Assembly: GCA_002104985.1 (NCBI GenBank)
Contig: MCGO01000021.1
Location: 124,001-188,000, forward strand
Origin: Rhizoclosmatium globosum
Taxonomy: Eukaryota; Chytridiomycota; Chytridiomycetes; Chytridiales; Chytriomycetaceae
Direction: 5' to 3'
DNA: 64,000 nucleotides
In this document: in pieces, positions 1 to 12,200 of the stretch
Numbering within the stretch: position 1 is the first letter of the stretch
Layout of the letters: each line of letters opens with the position of its first letter
Notes under the pieces: generated by a model
The model's database searches: none
What the model was told of the DNA's origin: nothing
Seen by the model: only the letters and a program-made list of their open reading frames with translations
Made by a program: the position numbers and the translations under genes

Positions 1-2341
1 CAAACGACTTTGCCATCTCGCCATTGGTTCCACTGATTACTGCTTATCCTCTGGGGCTCTTGATGGCAAGGGTGCTTCCCTCGGGTCCACTTAATCCAGG
101 ACCCTTCAACATCAAGGAACACGCTGCAATTTTCATGTTCTGCTCTGTTATGGCTCAAGTACCTTATGGTATCTACACTGTTATTTGTCAGAGGTTTCTG
201 CTGTATCAAGACAGGGATCTTCCCTTCTGGTGGTGCATCTGTTTTGTGCTGTTCACACAATGCATCGGCTTCGGTGTGGCGGGTCTCTTGCGATGCATTT
301 TGGTACGCCCTGCTGTGATGCTGTGGTACGAGACGTTGGGACCTATGGCTATGTTGAATTCCCTTCATAGAAAAGAGGATTCTTTAAACGAGGTGTATCC
401 AATGACTCGATCACGATTCTTTTTGATTGTTACAGTTTTGATGGCAACGTATCAATTGATTCCTGGTTTCTTTGCGCCAATGCTTGGAGCAGTATCTGTG
501 ATATGTTGGTTTGTGAGGAATCGAAATGTAGACAGCATTTTATACCGAACACAAATGGCTCTTGGATCATCGCAAACTTTCGGTGGTGTGGGAATATTTT
601 CGTTTTCATTTGACTGGTCCATCATCAACGCATACAGTCCCGTAAGTTGCTGTCAGCATTACAAACACACCTTATCGTTTTCCAACTCTTTTTTTCCAGA
701 TCATCACACCACTGTGGGCGACCTTAAACATGTTTACAGGAATGATAATATTGCTGTGGATAGCGGTTCCTCTCCTTTGGGCCACAAATTCGTTCGGATC
801 CGACACCATACTTGGAACACAAGCTGAAGATGGCCCAAACGGGACTTCAGTATTCCCTCTTGGCTTCGCTCTAAATGCTGCATTTCTATTTGACAAGACG
901 GGCTCTCGAATCAAGCCGCGATTGTTTATTCAACGGAATCCGTTGGACGAACGATATGTTATCCTCAACGAAACAATGTATCAAAGCTCGCAGCCTATTC
1001 AAGTCACTGCTTTCACAGTTGTTGGATACTTTTCATCTTTTATGGTGCTATCATCGGCGTTTGTTCACTGTCTTCTGTGGTACGGAAAGGATTCACTCCA
1101 ACGTTTACGTGCCAATTACGACACAAAAGATGTTCATTGGGATTTGATGGAAAAGTATCCTAAAATTCCTCAATGCTGGTACATACTCATTCTCTCCGTT
1201 TCTTCGATTGCCTGCCTGATTCTCTGCGAAATCGAGCCAGGCTTTAAGCTGGAATGGTGGGGAACCATTACGGCAGTTCTTTTAGGCTCCATTGTAGCAG
1301 TACCATTCGGTGTAATTCAAGCTATTTCCGGGCAAAACATAAGTCAACATAATGTGTCTGAGTTGATTTGGGGTTTTGTACGGCCTGGGAAAATCACATC
1401 TGTCCTGACTTTCAAATCCATCACATATGCGACGCAAAGTACTGCAATGAATCTGTTGAGTTCGTACAAGTTTGGCGTATATGCCAAGATCCCACCACGA
1501 GTCATTTTCAAGGTCCATTTGGTGGCAACTGTCTGTGGTGCTATTCAAGCAACAGGAATGGCGATGATCATGTATATGGTATGTGGAAGCCATCCAATCG
1601 GCAAAAGCGTCAATAGTTTACTGCCCTCTTGGGTTGAAAATAGAAGTTGGCGTTGGAATATTGAGAATCCGAAATGGGCCAGTCAAGGATGGTCAAGTGA
1701 GTTCCAGCTACATCAATATAGTTTTAGTGACTCACAAAATACTCATAGATTATCAATATTCGCGCTTCTTATCTGACGGACTTCTGATGGGGGCAATAGG
1801 CCCATCTCGCTTCTTTGCGGATAACCCTCGATATATATGTATGGTATATGGCTTTTTAGCTGGGTTAATCGGCCCTGTTATACCCTGGCTATTGTACCGA
1901 CGATATCCATATGGTTATTGGCATTTGATAAACATACCCATCATCGCAGCAATCCCCATACAAGCAAACTCACTGCGCTCAGACATGATTACGCCACTTC
2001 TAGTCGCGGTCATTGTCAACTTTTACATCAAGAAGTATAAACCGTTTTGGTGGAAAAAGTATGCGTATGTCATGTCAGCTGGCTTTGATACTGGTGCAAG
2101 CGTGACATTGTTGGTTTTGTTTTTGGTGTTGGTTTTGGTTAGGGGGATTGCGAACCAGACTCTTCTAATGCCGTACTGGCTACTGCATCGCGTCGATACG
2201 GAAGGATGCGCACCACAATTTTATTTGGATTGTCAGGAAAAAGCCAAATGGAACAGCTCCTTGTTTGGAGGAGGGTATAACAAGAGTGCAGACCCTCAGT
2301 GTGTGAACTTCCAGACATCAGTTACCAACTGGTACTTTTAA
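1..2341 (+). CDS. Oligopeptide transporter (OPT family), 5' partial
   Basis: Proton-coupled small-peptide transporter of the plasma membrane or an internal membrane. The reading frame is already open at the left edge. Exons are 1-641, 700-1696 and 1749-2341; both introns (58 and 52 bp) are GT-AG and restore the frame. The OPT hallmark NPGPFNIKEH lies near the start, followed by many hydrophobic segments (for example around 1170-1330 and 1840-2140) and the conserved GAIGPSRFF stretch just after intron 2. The protein ends VTNWYF, like other fungal OPTs. About 743 codons are visible; a short N-terminal part is outside the window. It converges with the mannosidase gene, leaving 124 bp between the two stops. 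No breaks are seen. Family assignment is firm; the substrate (peptide, glutathione or metal chelate) cannot be read from sequence. Confidence 0.93.
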
Positions 2342-2465
2342 ACAACTTTTGTAATTATATTTGTTGCATACCCTCCCATTTATTACTAGATTTAGATATG
2401 AAAAGATACTGTTCCTTTTTAACCACCGTCTATTTCTACATTGAAAGATTTACCCCCGCCGAGTC

Positions 2466-4517
2466 CTACTTCTGCTTCAATCCGTCTTCTTTCGAGTAAT
2501 TCAGGGGACACGGTTCCACTTGTCCCACAGGCTTTTTATACTTGGGAGGCAAAGGTGCAAATGATGTTGGGTCTGCACGGCGACCATGTCCACGCACTGA
2601 CAAGACATGCGCCTCTGTGTTAAACACGTACTTTTCGAGAGGAATCGTGTCGTCATCCATGAAGAGCCTGTCAAATCAAACATAAACACAAAGTGTTCAA
2701 CAAATTCAACAACTTACAAATACAAATACTTTAAAGTCTCCGCAATAAAGAAAGACTCTTGTTTATCCCATGGAGCTGAATCAATGCGATTCACATCCAT
2801 TAAACCATGGTATCCGACTTCCCCTCGACAATACTTTTCCAGGGACTCTACAATCGCCCACCCGCGTTCTCGATAGATGGGGTCATGCGTCAGTCTCCAC
2901 ATGTAGAAAATACTCTCGACAGCTTCCGGTCTACGCTCTACGAGTCAGCTCAGGTATCCCCGAACAAAACAGTAGTCACCTCAATTTATAGCTCGAATCT
3001 TCAGGACTCAACACCTCGCCATTCACTACATCCGCGCCGATTCCAGTCGCAGTGGTCTTGTACATGTTCCAACAGGTTTCCGTCAGTTGGGCTCCTATTT
3101 CGAAGAACTGTTTCCAGTCACTACGGCCTTTGGATGCCACTCCACCCATGCTGAGCATTCCACCCGCGAAACAAGTGAGATGTGGAAAGTTTAGGCGGTG
3201 GGAGGATGAGAAGCTGTCACCAAACTTTGTGATGTCTGAGACTGGGATGTAGATGTGGGAGTTGTCGGACGATGTTGCGACTAGGTGGTTTACAATTGAC
3301 TAGAGTATTTTTGTGGGATAATGAATTGGTTTGAGGTGATATGAAAGAGGGAGGGGTTATTACGTGGCTTGCAGTGTGGAAGTAGGTGTAATACTTTTCT
3401 TCGCCTGTTGATAACCACAGTTTCATCAAGTATTCGTAGTAAGAATCTGCCATCGGTCCGATTTGGAAAGACCAGCCTGGAGCACGTAAGGTTTCTGTGT
3501 CAAGCCAATCCGGGAACAAGCCAGGTACGTTGTGTTCCATGGATTGCATTTGTTCATAAACATAAAGAGCCGCCTCTTGATATTTTGAATCCCCAGTCAC
3601 GTCACTAAGGTATTGGAATTCGAGTTGGAGGGAACCAGCAGCAGCCAATCCAACACCTTTGAACTTTCCATCGTAATCATATGCCACTCCGCTGTATGAA
3701 TTTCAGAATTGAGTTCAAAGTAAAGGAGTCAAGATGTTGCACATACGATGAGATATTCAGAAAGTTGAGAGGGATTCCATTTGCAGTGTCAAAAGCAGGT
3801 AACAGGCGATCAGCTAATTGAACAGCTTTCTCAAGCAATCTGCGATCCCCATCTAAATCATAAGCACCTAATAAACCACCTAGGACACGGATTGTAGTTT
3901 CAAACACGCTAATGCGGGCAGTGACCTTTGAAAAGTCGAGTTTCGAGAGCACGAGCTCCTTTGCAGCTTTGTACTCTTTCGAAAGCCCCAAAATGAACAA
4001 AGTATCAAGAGAATCGACCGGTGTGTTGAGAAGGGTGTTTCCTCTGTACCAGTCGTGTGGCTGCTTCGAAACTGGCTTCAGATCATCATGTCCCCAGGCA
4101 TATTGTGCATATCCGTTCCAGGCATGGCGCACCATCTGAATCATGTGACAAGAAGGTATTGGCGGATGTTTGAAGTTCGGAGAGTGGCGGGTGTAGTTTG
4201 AATGATAGATTGGATCATAGTGGATAGCTGGATCAGACAGGCACGCCCGTACCCTTAATTCACAAGCACATTACCTCTTTCACCTTCTCGGCTTTTGCAG
4301 CGTCGCACGAACCGCGGCTTTTGAGGATCGGTCCAAGATTGAGCCCGGCCGCCGCACCGCCAACTCGGATTGCCGCCGCCGCGTTCGTCGCCGAAACAAA
4401 TCGATGCAAACTTTGATGCGCAAACCCAAACTCGGCGAGTCGGTACAGCCCGATCAGCGTCGCTGCCCCGACAAGAACCAGCGTGCCAATCAGCCGCAAC
4501 CGCCGCACAGGAATCAT
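2466..4517 (-). CDS. Class I alpha-1,2-mannosidase (GH47), type II membrane protein
   Basis: Trims alpha-1,2-linked mannose from N-glycans in the ER or early Golgi, using Ca2+. Six exons: 4275-4517, 3747-4135, 3364-3691, 2980-3299, 2718-2930 and 2466-2667; phases agree and give 564 aa. The N-terminus is a short basic tail (MIPVRRLRL) and one hydrophobic anchor, as in type II glycosidases. GH47 signatures follow in order: [72 protein letters not shown] with its conserved acid, [16 protein letters not shown], and the Ca2+-binding threonine in FNTEAH. An upstream in-frame ATG at 4559 would add 14 residues; the later ATG was preferred because it leaves a standard basic tail. The C-terminus is short, with no retention signal recognised. 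ER Mns1-type and Golgi-type cannot be separated here. Confidence 0.93.
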
Positions 4518-4559
4518 AGTCAAAAATAAAACAATTAAAAGTACATCAATATCATGCAT

Positions 4560-5765
4560 CTCATAGAATATTACAACATGGGCAACGTTGTCAGCGGGAC
4601 TGTTATTCGTTATTGTTCAAACTTAAGCCGGCGTGATAAAAATGGGGTAGCTGGAATTTCACTTCAACGGAATCGTACTTTCACTGACGAATTGAAGAAA
4701 TAACTTTCCCTCTGAAGCGAAATCGCCTCGTTCCTTCCTTCATTTCCTATTTTTTTTGTGTATTCAACCGCTTTCCAGAAACCGAAAGCCATCAAGGATG
4801 AAAATCTATACGGTCGTTGAACGCAACCACTACAATAATTATACAAGCATGCAGATGTTAACTGCTGCCGGGATGTGTAATTGCACGAGAATTCGTCCGT
4901 CCGGAAGAAAAGAGGAAAACCGACATGTGTTTCACATTGTCGGAATCACGAAATTCTCCGATCCGGTTTGTCAACATCAAAGACCGAACACACAACTACC
5001 GGCACACCCAAGCCGTAATCGGACTTGGACAAGACACGAGCGTTAAGCCGAACACCCAAGCTCCAGCGTCAGTTCTTCCAAAAGCGTAAGTCACGCATCA
5101 ATCATCTGATCGCGCACTAACCGCTTTCGGCGAATTGGCTTAATCGTGTCTCGCTACCGCTGACATACATCACAAGGTAATCAGTTTATTGACATTGTAT
5201 CCACTCAAGGAATGGGACCTATGGTAAGCCCATAGACACCAACAGCAGAAACTACTGTTGAAGTGAAGACGCCATTCAAGACTCAAGCCAAGGCCATCAC
5301 CAATGCAATGCAGCAAAACCAATCGAGAAATACAGAAATGAGGAAGAGACTGACTATAACATTCCAAGCCTTGTTGCTGGTAACTTGTCTGTACCAAATG
5401 ACTTAGAGACTGCCGAACCACCGATCAAGAGACGTGCAAGACGCCATTGAATGGAAAAGAGCCGTCGTGGCTTTCTTTGGAAAAACTGAGAAGGAACGTT
5501 ATGATCTCATCACGAAGAGTTCTTCATGGTTGTGTATGGACAAGCAGAGTTCACTATGGAACCTTCACATGTCACCTTTTTAGTTTTTGAAGTTGAGTTT
5601 GAAGAGTAACTCTTTCTTTTTTGCATCTTATGTACAGTATTTGATATAAAACCGATCGCAAATGCTCAAAACATCTGATAGCCCAAATCCCTGCCAAAAT
5701 CTAATAATCAAGTCCGTCACGACAACAGTGGTATATTACGAAGTAAATAGCTCCTTTTATTATCA
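4560..5765. other. Intergenic stretch without a supported gene
   Basis: About 1.2 kb between the start side of the mannosidase and the 3' end of the Enp2 gene. Several short open frames exist on both strands, but none has a recognisable domain or splice structure. Around 5290-5520 (+) broken coding-like text can be read (a basic KRRARRH stretch, then an acidic and aromatic stretch in another frame), which could be old retroelement debris. The part next to 4560 should hold the mannosidase promoter. Confidence 0.4.
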
Positions 5766-8318
5766 TTATCCACGACCCCGGCCTCTGCCTCCTCCACGAC
5801 CTCCCCTTCCACCTCCACCTCCTCGACCACCACCCCTTCCACCACCGCGCCCTCCACGAGGACCCATTCCTCCAACCGCACGAAGTCTTAATTCACCAAC
5901 TCCACGCTTCTTCCGCTGGTCATCTCCACCAGTAGGACGAGGTCGAGGATCCTCTCCAGCTCGCAAACGAGTTGGACGTCCACGGAACGAAGGCCGGAAC
6001 GTCATGGATTTACCTCCCGCCGCACCAGATGATACACTCAACACACCACGTCCCAAACCAGCACTAGCTTCATTCTGTGCAGCACGGACACGATCAGCAA
6101 AGGAGACTTCTCCTTTGTCTTTTGGGTCTTTGTATTCATACATTGCGGGTCCGGCTTTCTTTTCTTTTTCGGGGCGCTCGTAGGTGACACCTTTGGTGGT
6201 TGGTTTGCGGGGGTCGAATTTGAATTTGGCGATGGCTGCCTCCTCTTCCGAATCCAAGTCGTTATCATTGAAGTAGTCGTCACTGTCTCTATCACGAGCG
6301 TCATCGTCATCATCGTCATCGTCTTTGTCGGCTGCTTCGTCGCCAGAATCTTCACGTGTTTCTTCGACCTTTTTGAAGTTGGACATCTTGGCTCCCATCG
6401 TTTTGTTGAAGACTTCTGACGGATGGTGCAACTTCCATTCCGCGCTGTTTTCATCAATTTGATAGTCTTCATCCTCGAACAAGGACTTGAAACGATCATC
6501 TTCCTTAATGGCTGAAACATCGACATCCTTCTTCTTCTTGTTCTTCTTCTTTTTGCTTCTACCGTCATCACTGTCATCGTCCTCCTCATCTTCACCTTCC
6601 TTCTGCAAACGCAAGGCAAGTCCAGCATTGACTTTGGGTAACTTGCGAGTAGCATGGATACGTGTCTTTTTGTCCTTCTCCAACTTTTCTGCGATACGCT
6701 TCTTTTTGAATTCTTCGTACTCGAAGGGGTTCGCGATAGCTTTCGCCTTGTTGTACAAACGTAAATCAAGGAAGAAACCGTGCATATATGCTTTGAGAAC
6801 GTTGGTTCCAATGAGGTGATCGAGAGCGAGACGAGACAGTTCTTTTCGGGTAACAAACTTGTAGTCGTCGTAGAGAGTCATACCACCTGGTGTTTCTTCG
6901 AGTTCCTCCTACAATGGTTGTTAGAAATTTGGATGGTTGAGATTACAAGTTTGTACCGTAAGGTTGTCCAAGAACGGACACCATTTTGGAGCAGGACCAA
7001 GTTGAGGAATGTAATATGTTTGCATTTGAACTCCTTCATTTGCAATAAATACGAGACCAGAGTCGTCTGGAATGCACACATCGTTAATGTCATGTGGTGG
7101 TTCAACAGCCGTGAAGAGTTTTCCCTGTAAGTCAAGAGGTTCAGATATACTTTTCACAAATGGTTTGAACTCACGTCATCCTTATTCCAAATTCTGACTA
7201 CTTTAGAATCAGCACTGACAACATTGCCCGTTGGGTGGAAAGCAAGACTCTTGATTGGCAAACCATACTGATGATCCTTCACCAAAAGCGGTTCCATCTT
7301 TCTCAAATCATAAAGCAAGACGTGACCTGTTGCAGTTCCAGCCACAAACGTGAGACCGTCATCATGGAACTCGAGGGCGGTAATTTCTGGGAAACGTTCC
7401 AAGTCCTGACCCAATAATGCTTTTGTCACGTCAAGACGAGCCAAGGATCGACGTTCGTAAGGATGCCAGAATTCGAGTTGTCCATCTTCTCCTCCAACTC
7501 CAAGAAGACCGTGTGCAGGATTCAGCTTGATGACGTTGAGGGCAGGCGAGGAAGTAACAAAAGGTGTCATGAACCGTCCCAAGTCCAAATTCATTCGATA
7601 AATTTCAGATGATGAACCGCAAACGTATAGGTCGCAGTTGGGATGATAGTATGTAAGGTCTCGTCCAAACTAAACGAAACACGGTTTAGTTATTAAGATA
7701 CATGAAATCAGATTTCTCATACCTTTGGAATTCTGGTTTTATAATGCATTCCGTATTGAGAATGGAATTCAATTGTTCGGTCAGCTTGCAAGTGAACACT
7801 CTTTGTCCAATCGTCAGAAATTATCTCGAATGCAACATTCTCGCATTCAGTGTGTCGATCAAACTTCATTGCAAGTTCATCAAGGTCGAATACTCGGATC
7901 TGTGGTTTATATACACCTATTCGAGTAGTTTTGGGGTTAGGTAAGTTCTTCATCGCAACACGTTTCAAGAATGCCAATCAACCTGTCGCCATGATATGTT
8001 TTCGATCCTTTGTGAACTTAAGCTTCAAGGAGGCTTCGGGGAACTGAAAGTCTTGAATCAACTCAATGCGAGATCGATATTCTGTCATTAAAGCCTATTA
8101 GCACTTTTGTCCACATATCCAATCATCTCTGGCAGTTTCAAGAGAGGCAAGACTAACCAAGATCGTTTTTCAGACTCTTCGCTGATCGTTTTGCGAGCCA
8201 GTCTGGGATGGCACTTTTTGACCCACTCGTTACCGAGTCTAACGATAGTTTAGTTCAATCCATAGTGGTGTTTCGGAGTCTTACATATTTTGACATTGTT
8301 CTGATGGGTGACTTGCAT
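5766..8318 (-). CDS. ENP2: Enp2/NOL10, WD-repeat ribosome biogenesis factor with RGG tail
   Basis: Nucleolar factor of the small-subunit processome, needed for 18S rRNA maturation. Seven exons: 8285-8318, 8158-8238, 7983-8081, 7723-7916, 7175-7669, 6957-7124 and 5766-6908; together 737 aa, close to human NOL10 and yeast Enp2. Conserved blocks include IPDWLAKRS near the N-terminus, MATGVYKPQIRVFDLDEL, ISDDWTKSVHLQ, LGRFMTPF and the WD-type blades of exon 5, then the NUC153-type block (exon 7) and an acidic/lysine-rich region. The first exon is only 34 bp, and its 12 codons match the family start (MQVTHQNNVKIY). Unusual: the C-terminus is a pure Arg-Gly tail (5766-5860) of the fibrillarin kind. 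Transcribed away from the HIT gene, with 291 bp between starts. Confidence 0.95.
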
Positions 8319-8609
8319 AGCAGGTCAGTTGGTGTTGTGGAGTTTGAGAAAAAAACAAAAATGCACCAACAAATCAATAAAGAGAAAGAGTTCTGCTTCA
8401 GAACAAAAGAAGGTTAGGTAAATTGATTCTAACTAATTATCACCTAATTTAGTCGATATGCTGTTTGCTCCATAACACTTCGTCAGAGTGACCAGCCGAG
8501 CTAGATCACGCTCAAAATAAAAGTTAAGTTATAAGGGGTAATAAATGGATACAGGAGTATTAATTGATGCTTTGCCACAGGTCTTGGAAGTTCCCAAAAT
8601 CAATCAAAG
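8319..8609. promoter_or_regulatory. Divergent promoter region, Enp2 / HIT
   Basis: The two genes start 291 bp apart in opposite directions, so both promoters and 5' UTRs must lie here. The stretch is AT-rich on the HIT side. No individual transcription-factor site is claimed. Confidence 0.45.
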
Positions 8610-9143
8610 ATGGCCGCCACTCTGAACCAAGACTGGAAGCAAGACCGTATCGGATCCGCGAACCGAGGCGAGAATCCTTCTGTTCTTCTCCGAATGAAAG
8701 GAGGGTACGCTGTCATTGGCGACAACCAATTCCTTCCTGGCTATTCGTTGCTGCTTTGCGATGTACCTGGAATCAACCATTTATCGGAATTGGAGCTTAA
8801 CGATCGCATTCAATTTCTGAAGGACATGTCGCTCTTGGGCGAAGCAATTGAGCTTGCATGGAAAGAGATCCAGACCAGAAACGATCTTCCACCTGCATTG
8901 GCAAACCTTACTTTTCGTAGAATGAACTACGATATTCTTGGCAACAAAGACGCGTATTTGCATGCTCACATTTGGCCTCGTTTCGAAGAGGAGGACCCAG
9001 AGTTGAAGGTGCTTCCAGTCTGGGTCTATCCACGAAACAGTTGGACCAACTCTCACACAGAGTACAGCGATCAAGTTTATGGATTAATCAAGGAGCGTAT
9101 CGTTCACCATTTGAAGTTGTTGGTGCAAAAGGCTGACGAGTAA
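8610..9143 (+). CDS. HIT-superfamily nucleotide hydrolase/transferase-like protein
   Basis: Single-exon protein of 177 aa. The mid-protein segment YLHAHIWPRF fits the HIT active-site pattern H-x-H-x-H-x-x with its first position replaced by Tyr, keeping the two histidines that include the nucleophile. An upstream region (GDNQFLPGYSLLL) resembles the substrate-binding strand of HIT proteins of the Ap4A-hydrolase/GalT-like branch. It would act on a nucleoside phosphate or dinucleotide, forming a transient nucleotidyl-histidine; the real substrate is unknown. It starts 291 bp from the divergent Enp2 gene and ends 64 bp from the convergent helicase gene. The first ATG was chosen because family similarity begins right after it (MAATLNQDWK). 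Confidence 0.8.
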   Translation: MAATLNQDWKQDRIGSANRGENPSVLLRMKGGYAVIGDNQFLPGYSLLLCDVPGINHLSELELNDRIQFLKDMSLLGEAIELAWKEIQTRNDLPPALANLTFRRMNYDILGNKDAYLHAHIWPRFEEEDPELKVLPVWVYPRNSWTNSHTEYSDQVYGLIKERIVHHLKLLVQKADE

Positions 9144-9207
9144 CTAAACTGAACCTGTTCCAGCTTAACCCAATAAAGAACGAGCATTACACGTATCATA
9201 TATTTTA

Positions 9208-12200
9208 TTACATTTTCAAAGCCAGATCCATTGCCTTCCGTCTTGAAGCTTCGTGCTTTTGTTTCAACATAGCCGTCGCAAACGCCTTGAGAACACTATA
9301 CCGATCCGCCTTCAGCTTCTTTGATTCATAAAACGCCTCCAAATAATCCAGCACTGTGTTGTCAATATTCTCAAAAGTAACCTTATGACAGGCTTCTGAG
9401 GAATGTCCTTGACCACCGCAGAACCAACAGATTGGGTCCTGAGGCGGCGCTACAGGAGCATGTGCCCAAGTAGATGGAGCTGGAGGCTGCTGATGCACAC
9501 GAGGCGGGGCAAAACTTTGCGTACTTGTGGCTGAAAAGCTACCATATGTATTGGATGGCATTACACTTGACAGGGGAGGTGGCGCATAGTGGTTTGAGTT
9601 ACTATATGCTGGCTGTTGTGCCGAGTAATATTGTGGCTGGTGTGTTTGGTGTGGCTGATGTGACTGATATGATTGATGTGATTGTGATGGAGGCGGTGGA
9701 GCAATATGTTGTGGAAACGGTGCAGGTTGATAGTGTTGATAGCTTTGTGGGGGAGGTGGTAGTGGCTGCTGCTGACGATGTTGGAGGTGTTGAATAGTTG
9801 GAGGGGGTTGTTGGTGTGTAATATGACTCTGTTGGGCTGGAGCGGTTCCATAGTTTTGGGCGTGAGTGTAATTACTCAAGGGAGCTGTAGAAGCCGATGT
9901 TGTGGATCTGGATTGGTGAGAGCTATTGTCTGGATATACTGAAGAGTTTCCATTCGCGGTCGGTGTTGGAGCGACAGCAGCAGGAACAACTGGCGAAGCG
10001 GAAGGCTGAGTACCAAGCATACTTTTTAGGCTTTGAAGTTGTTGACGGAATTTTACGATATCATCAAGGTGTAAGCCAGTTGGCAACTTTGGTTGAATTC
10101 CGGAAGTCAGCTGTGCATTCGAGGCTTTCGCAATCACTTCGTCCAATTTAGATTTCTTGCTGGATGTATCTGCGAGACGGCTCACTGAACGGGACGAATC
10201 TCCAGGAACAATACTATCTGCCGAATTCTTTGTTGCTTTGCTGAGAAGTCGCTGAACAATCTTGATTTTGAACTCGATAGACGACATATTAGCGTCAGTC
10301 TTCTTATTGGCGAGCACATTCGTCAGTCCAACGAGCAGCGTTTGCAAGAAAGCCTACATTGCAAAGTTCAATGAAATGTACATGAAGAAAACAAAATATA
10401 CTGACGGTGTTCTTGGCTTTCACGCACTGCGTTCGGAATCGACAGCTTGGTTGTAGACATAACCAGCATTTCAACATATCTGAGCTCTGGTCCAGAGTTC
10501 TTTGTCTTCCAGTTGCAGGGTCAACATGATGGGATCCATCAATCCATGGAAGCCATTGCTCATCCGATACCGGGTCATAAACAATTTCAGCTTGAACACC
10601 TTCAACATCAGAAAAGTCGGACGCAGAATCGTCTTCAGTATCTCCATCTGGCTCATATATTCCGTCCAATTCAAGTTCTTTCTTTGACTCTGCTTTCTTG
10701 AGCTTTTCGCTGTAGTTGACTGACTTTCTTTGCCGTTTACCAAGTGTTTGGTTCTCTTCATTCAGTCTCGCAAGTTCAATACGATCCTTCAACAGTTTAT
10801 CCCAGAAGTCCTTGTCATTTTGCTCGGATGACCGCTCTTCGGCAGTTTCGACTGTTCCTGCATCTGACTGATTCGTGGTTTCCTCAGCAGCATCTTGAGT
10901 CCAGATCTTTGCAAAAGCGAAGTTCAAGCCGGGCTTAGGGGCACCATCCACATTGGATTCAGCAGCAAGCTTCTCAGCCTCAGCTTGTTTGGCAGCTTCT
11001 GTCGCGATAATAGTGTCACGATCTAAGAGCTTGTCAATTGCAGCTTCATCGTACTTGGTGGCAGCTGATTCCTCCTTGTCTTCAGACGCCTCTTCGAAGA
11101 GCTTCTTGGCACCATATTTAAGAATGGATGATAGTTCTTTGGTGTTGATGTTCTCCTCTTCCTTCATAGCACCAACAACGATTTTATCCAAGACTAACTT
11201 CGAGGTACTACGTTCCAATACAGACTCTAGAAACAGAATTCATGAGTAATTATTGAACTTATGAATAAGAACTGACCTTCAATCGAGTCGCGGGTGCAAA
11301 GCTTGTAAATCAACACAGGTTTTGTTTGACCAATACGGTGAACTCTGGCGACAGCCTGAATATCTGTGAAGGTAGAGATAAATAAACCAGAATTCAAGTC
11401 AAAACTGTGACATACCTTGGTGCGGGTTCCAGTCAGAGTCATAAATAATAACGGTGTCAGCTGAAGTCAAGTTAATTCCAGTTCCACCGGTTCTTGTCGT
11501 CAACAAGAAAACAAAGTCTTCCGACCCAGGCTCGTTAAACTTTGTAATCATGCTGTGACGAGTTGATGTTGGCGTATCTCCATCCTAAAGCAGAGTTAGG
11601 TACATATTGAACTTGATGTGGTATCAACTAACAATTCTCTGGTACTTGTATCCCTCTCCTTCCAAAAAATCCTCAATAATATCCAGTGCAATCTTAAACT
11701 GACTGAAAATCAAGACGCGGTGTCCAGTGTCCTTCAGTTTTCGAAGCATTGGTTGAAGCAAAGCAAACTTTCCACAAGCATCAACCATCAACTTGTGCAA
11801 ATCAGCTGCAGTCGCATCGGGAGGCTCCATATTTGTCGTTGACGCCAAGTATGGATGATTGCAAATCTTTCGCAGTTCCATCAAGATACTGTTCAAACTT
11901 TAATTAAACATCGTTTACAAAACTCGAACTTACTTTTTCAATGGCGCTGCCGTCTTTTCTCCTTTCTCTTGTACTCCGATAGATCTCAAAAGCTGGAAGT
12001 TCTTGGACAATACCGCCTTATACAGTTCCTTCTGAACACTTGACAGCGAAATGGGAACCACAATTTCAGCTTTGGGTGGCAAGAACGTCAACACTTCTTT
12101 CTTTGTGCGTCTCAAGAAGTAAGGTCTCAAGTACTGGGTAACAGTAAATATACAACGATTCAAAGCGAAGAAATACAAACATCGTGGATCAAGGGAATAA

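Noticed and set aside
5170..5421. 83-codon minus-strand frame in the 4.6-5.8 kb gap
   Set aside because: No domain, no splice context, unlike any family I know; probably chance.
6038..6856. 272-codon minus-strand frame inside the Enp2 gene
   Set aside because: Shadow of the acidic/lysine-rich Enp2 exon in another frame; composition (Met/Thr/Arg) is the usual out-of-frame reading of GAT/GAA/AAG repeats.
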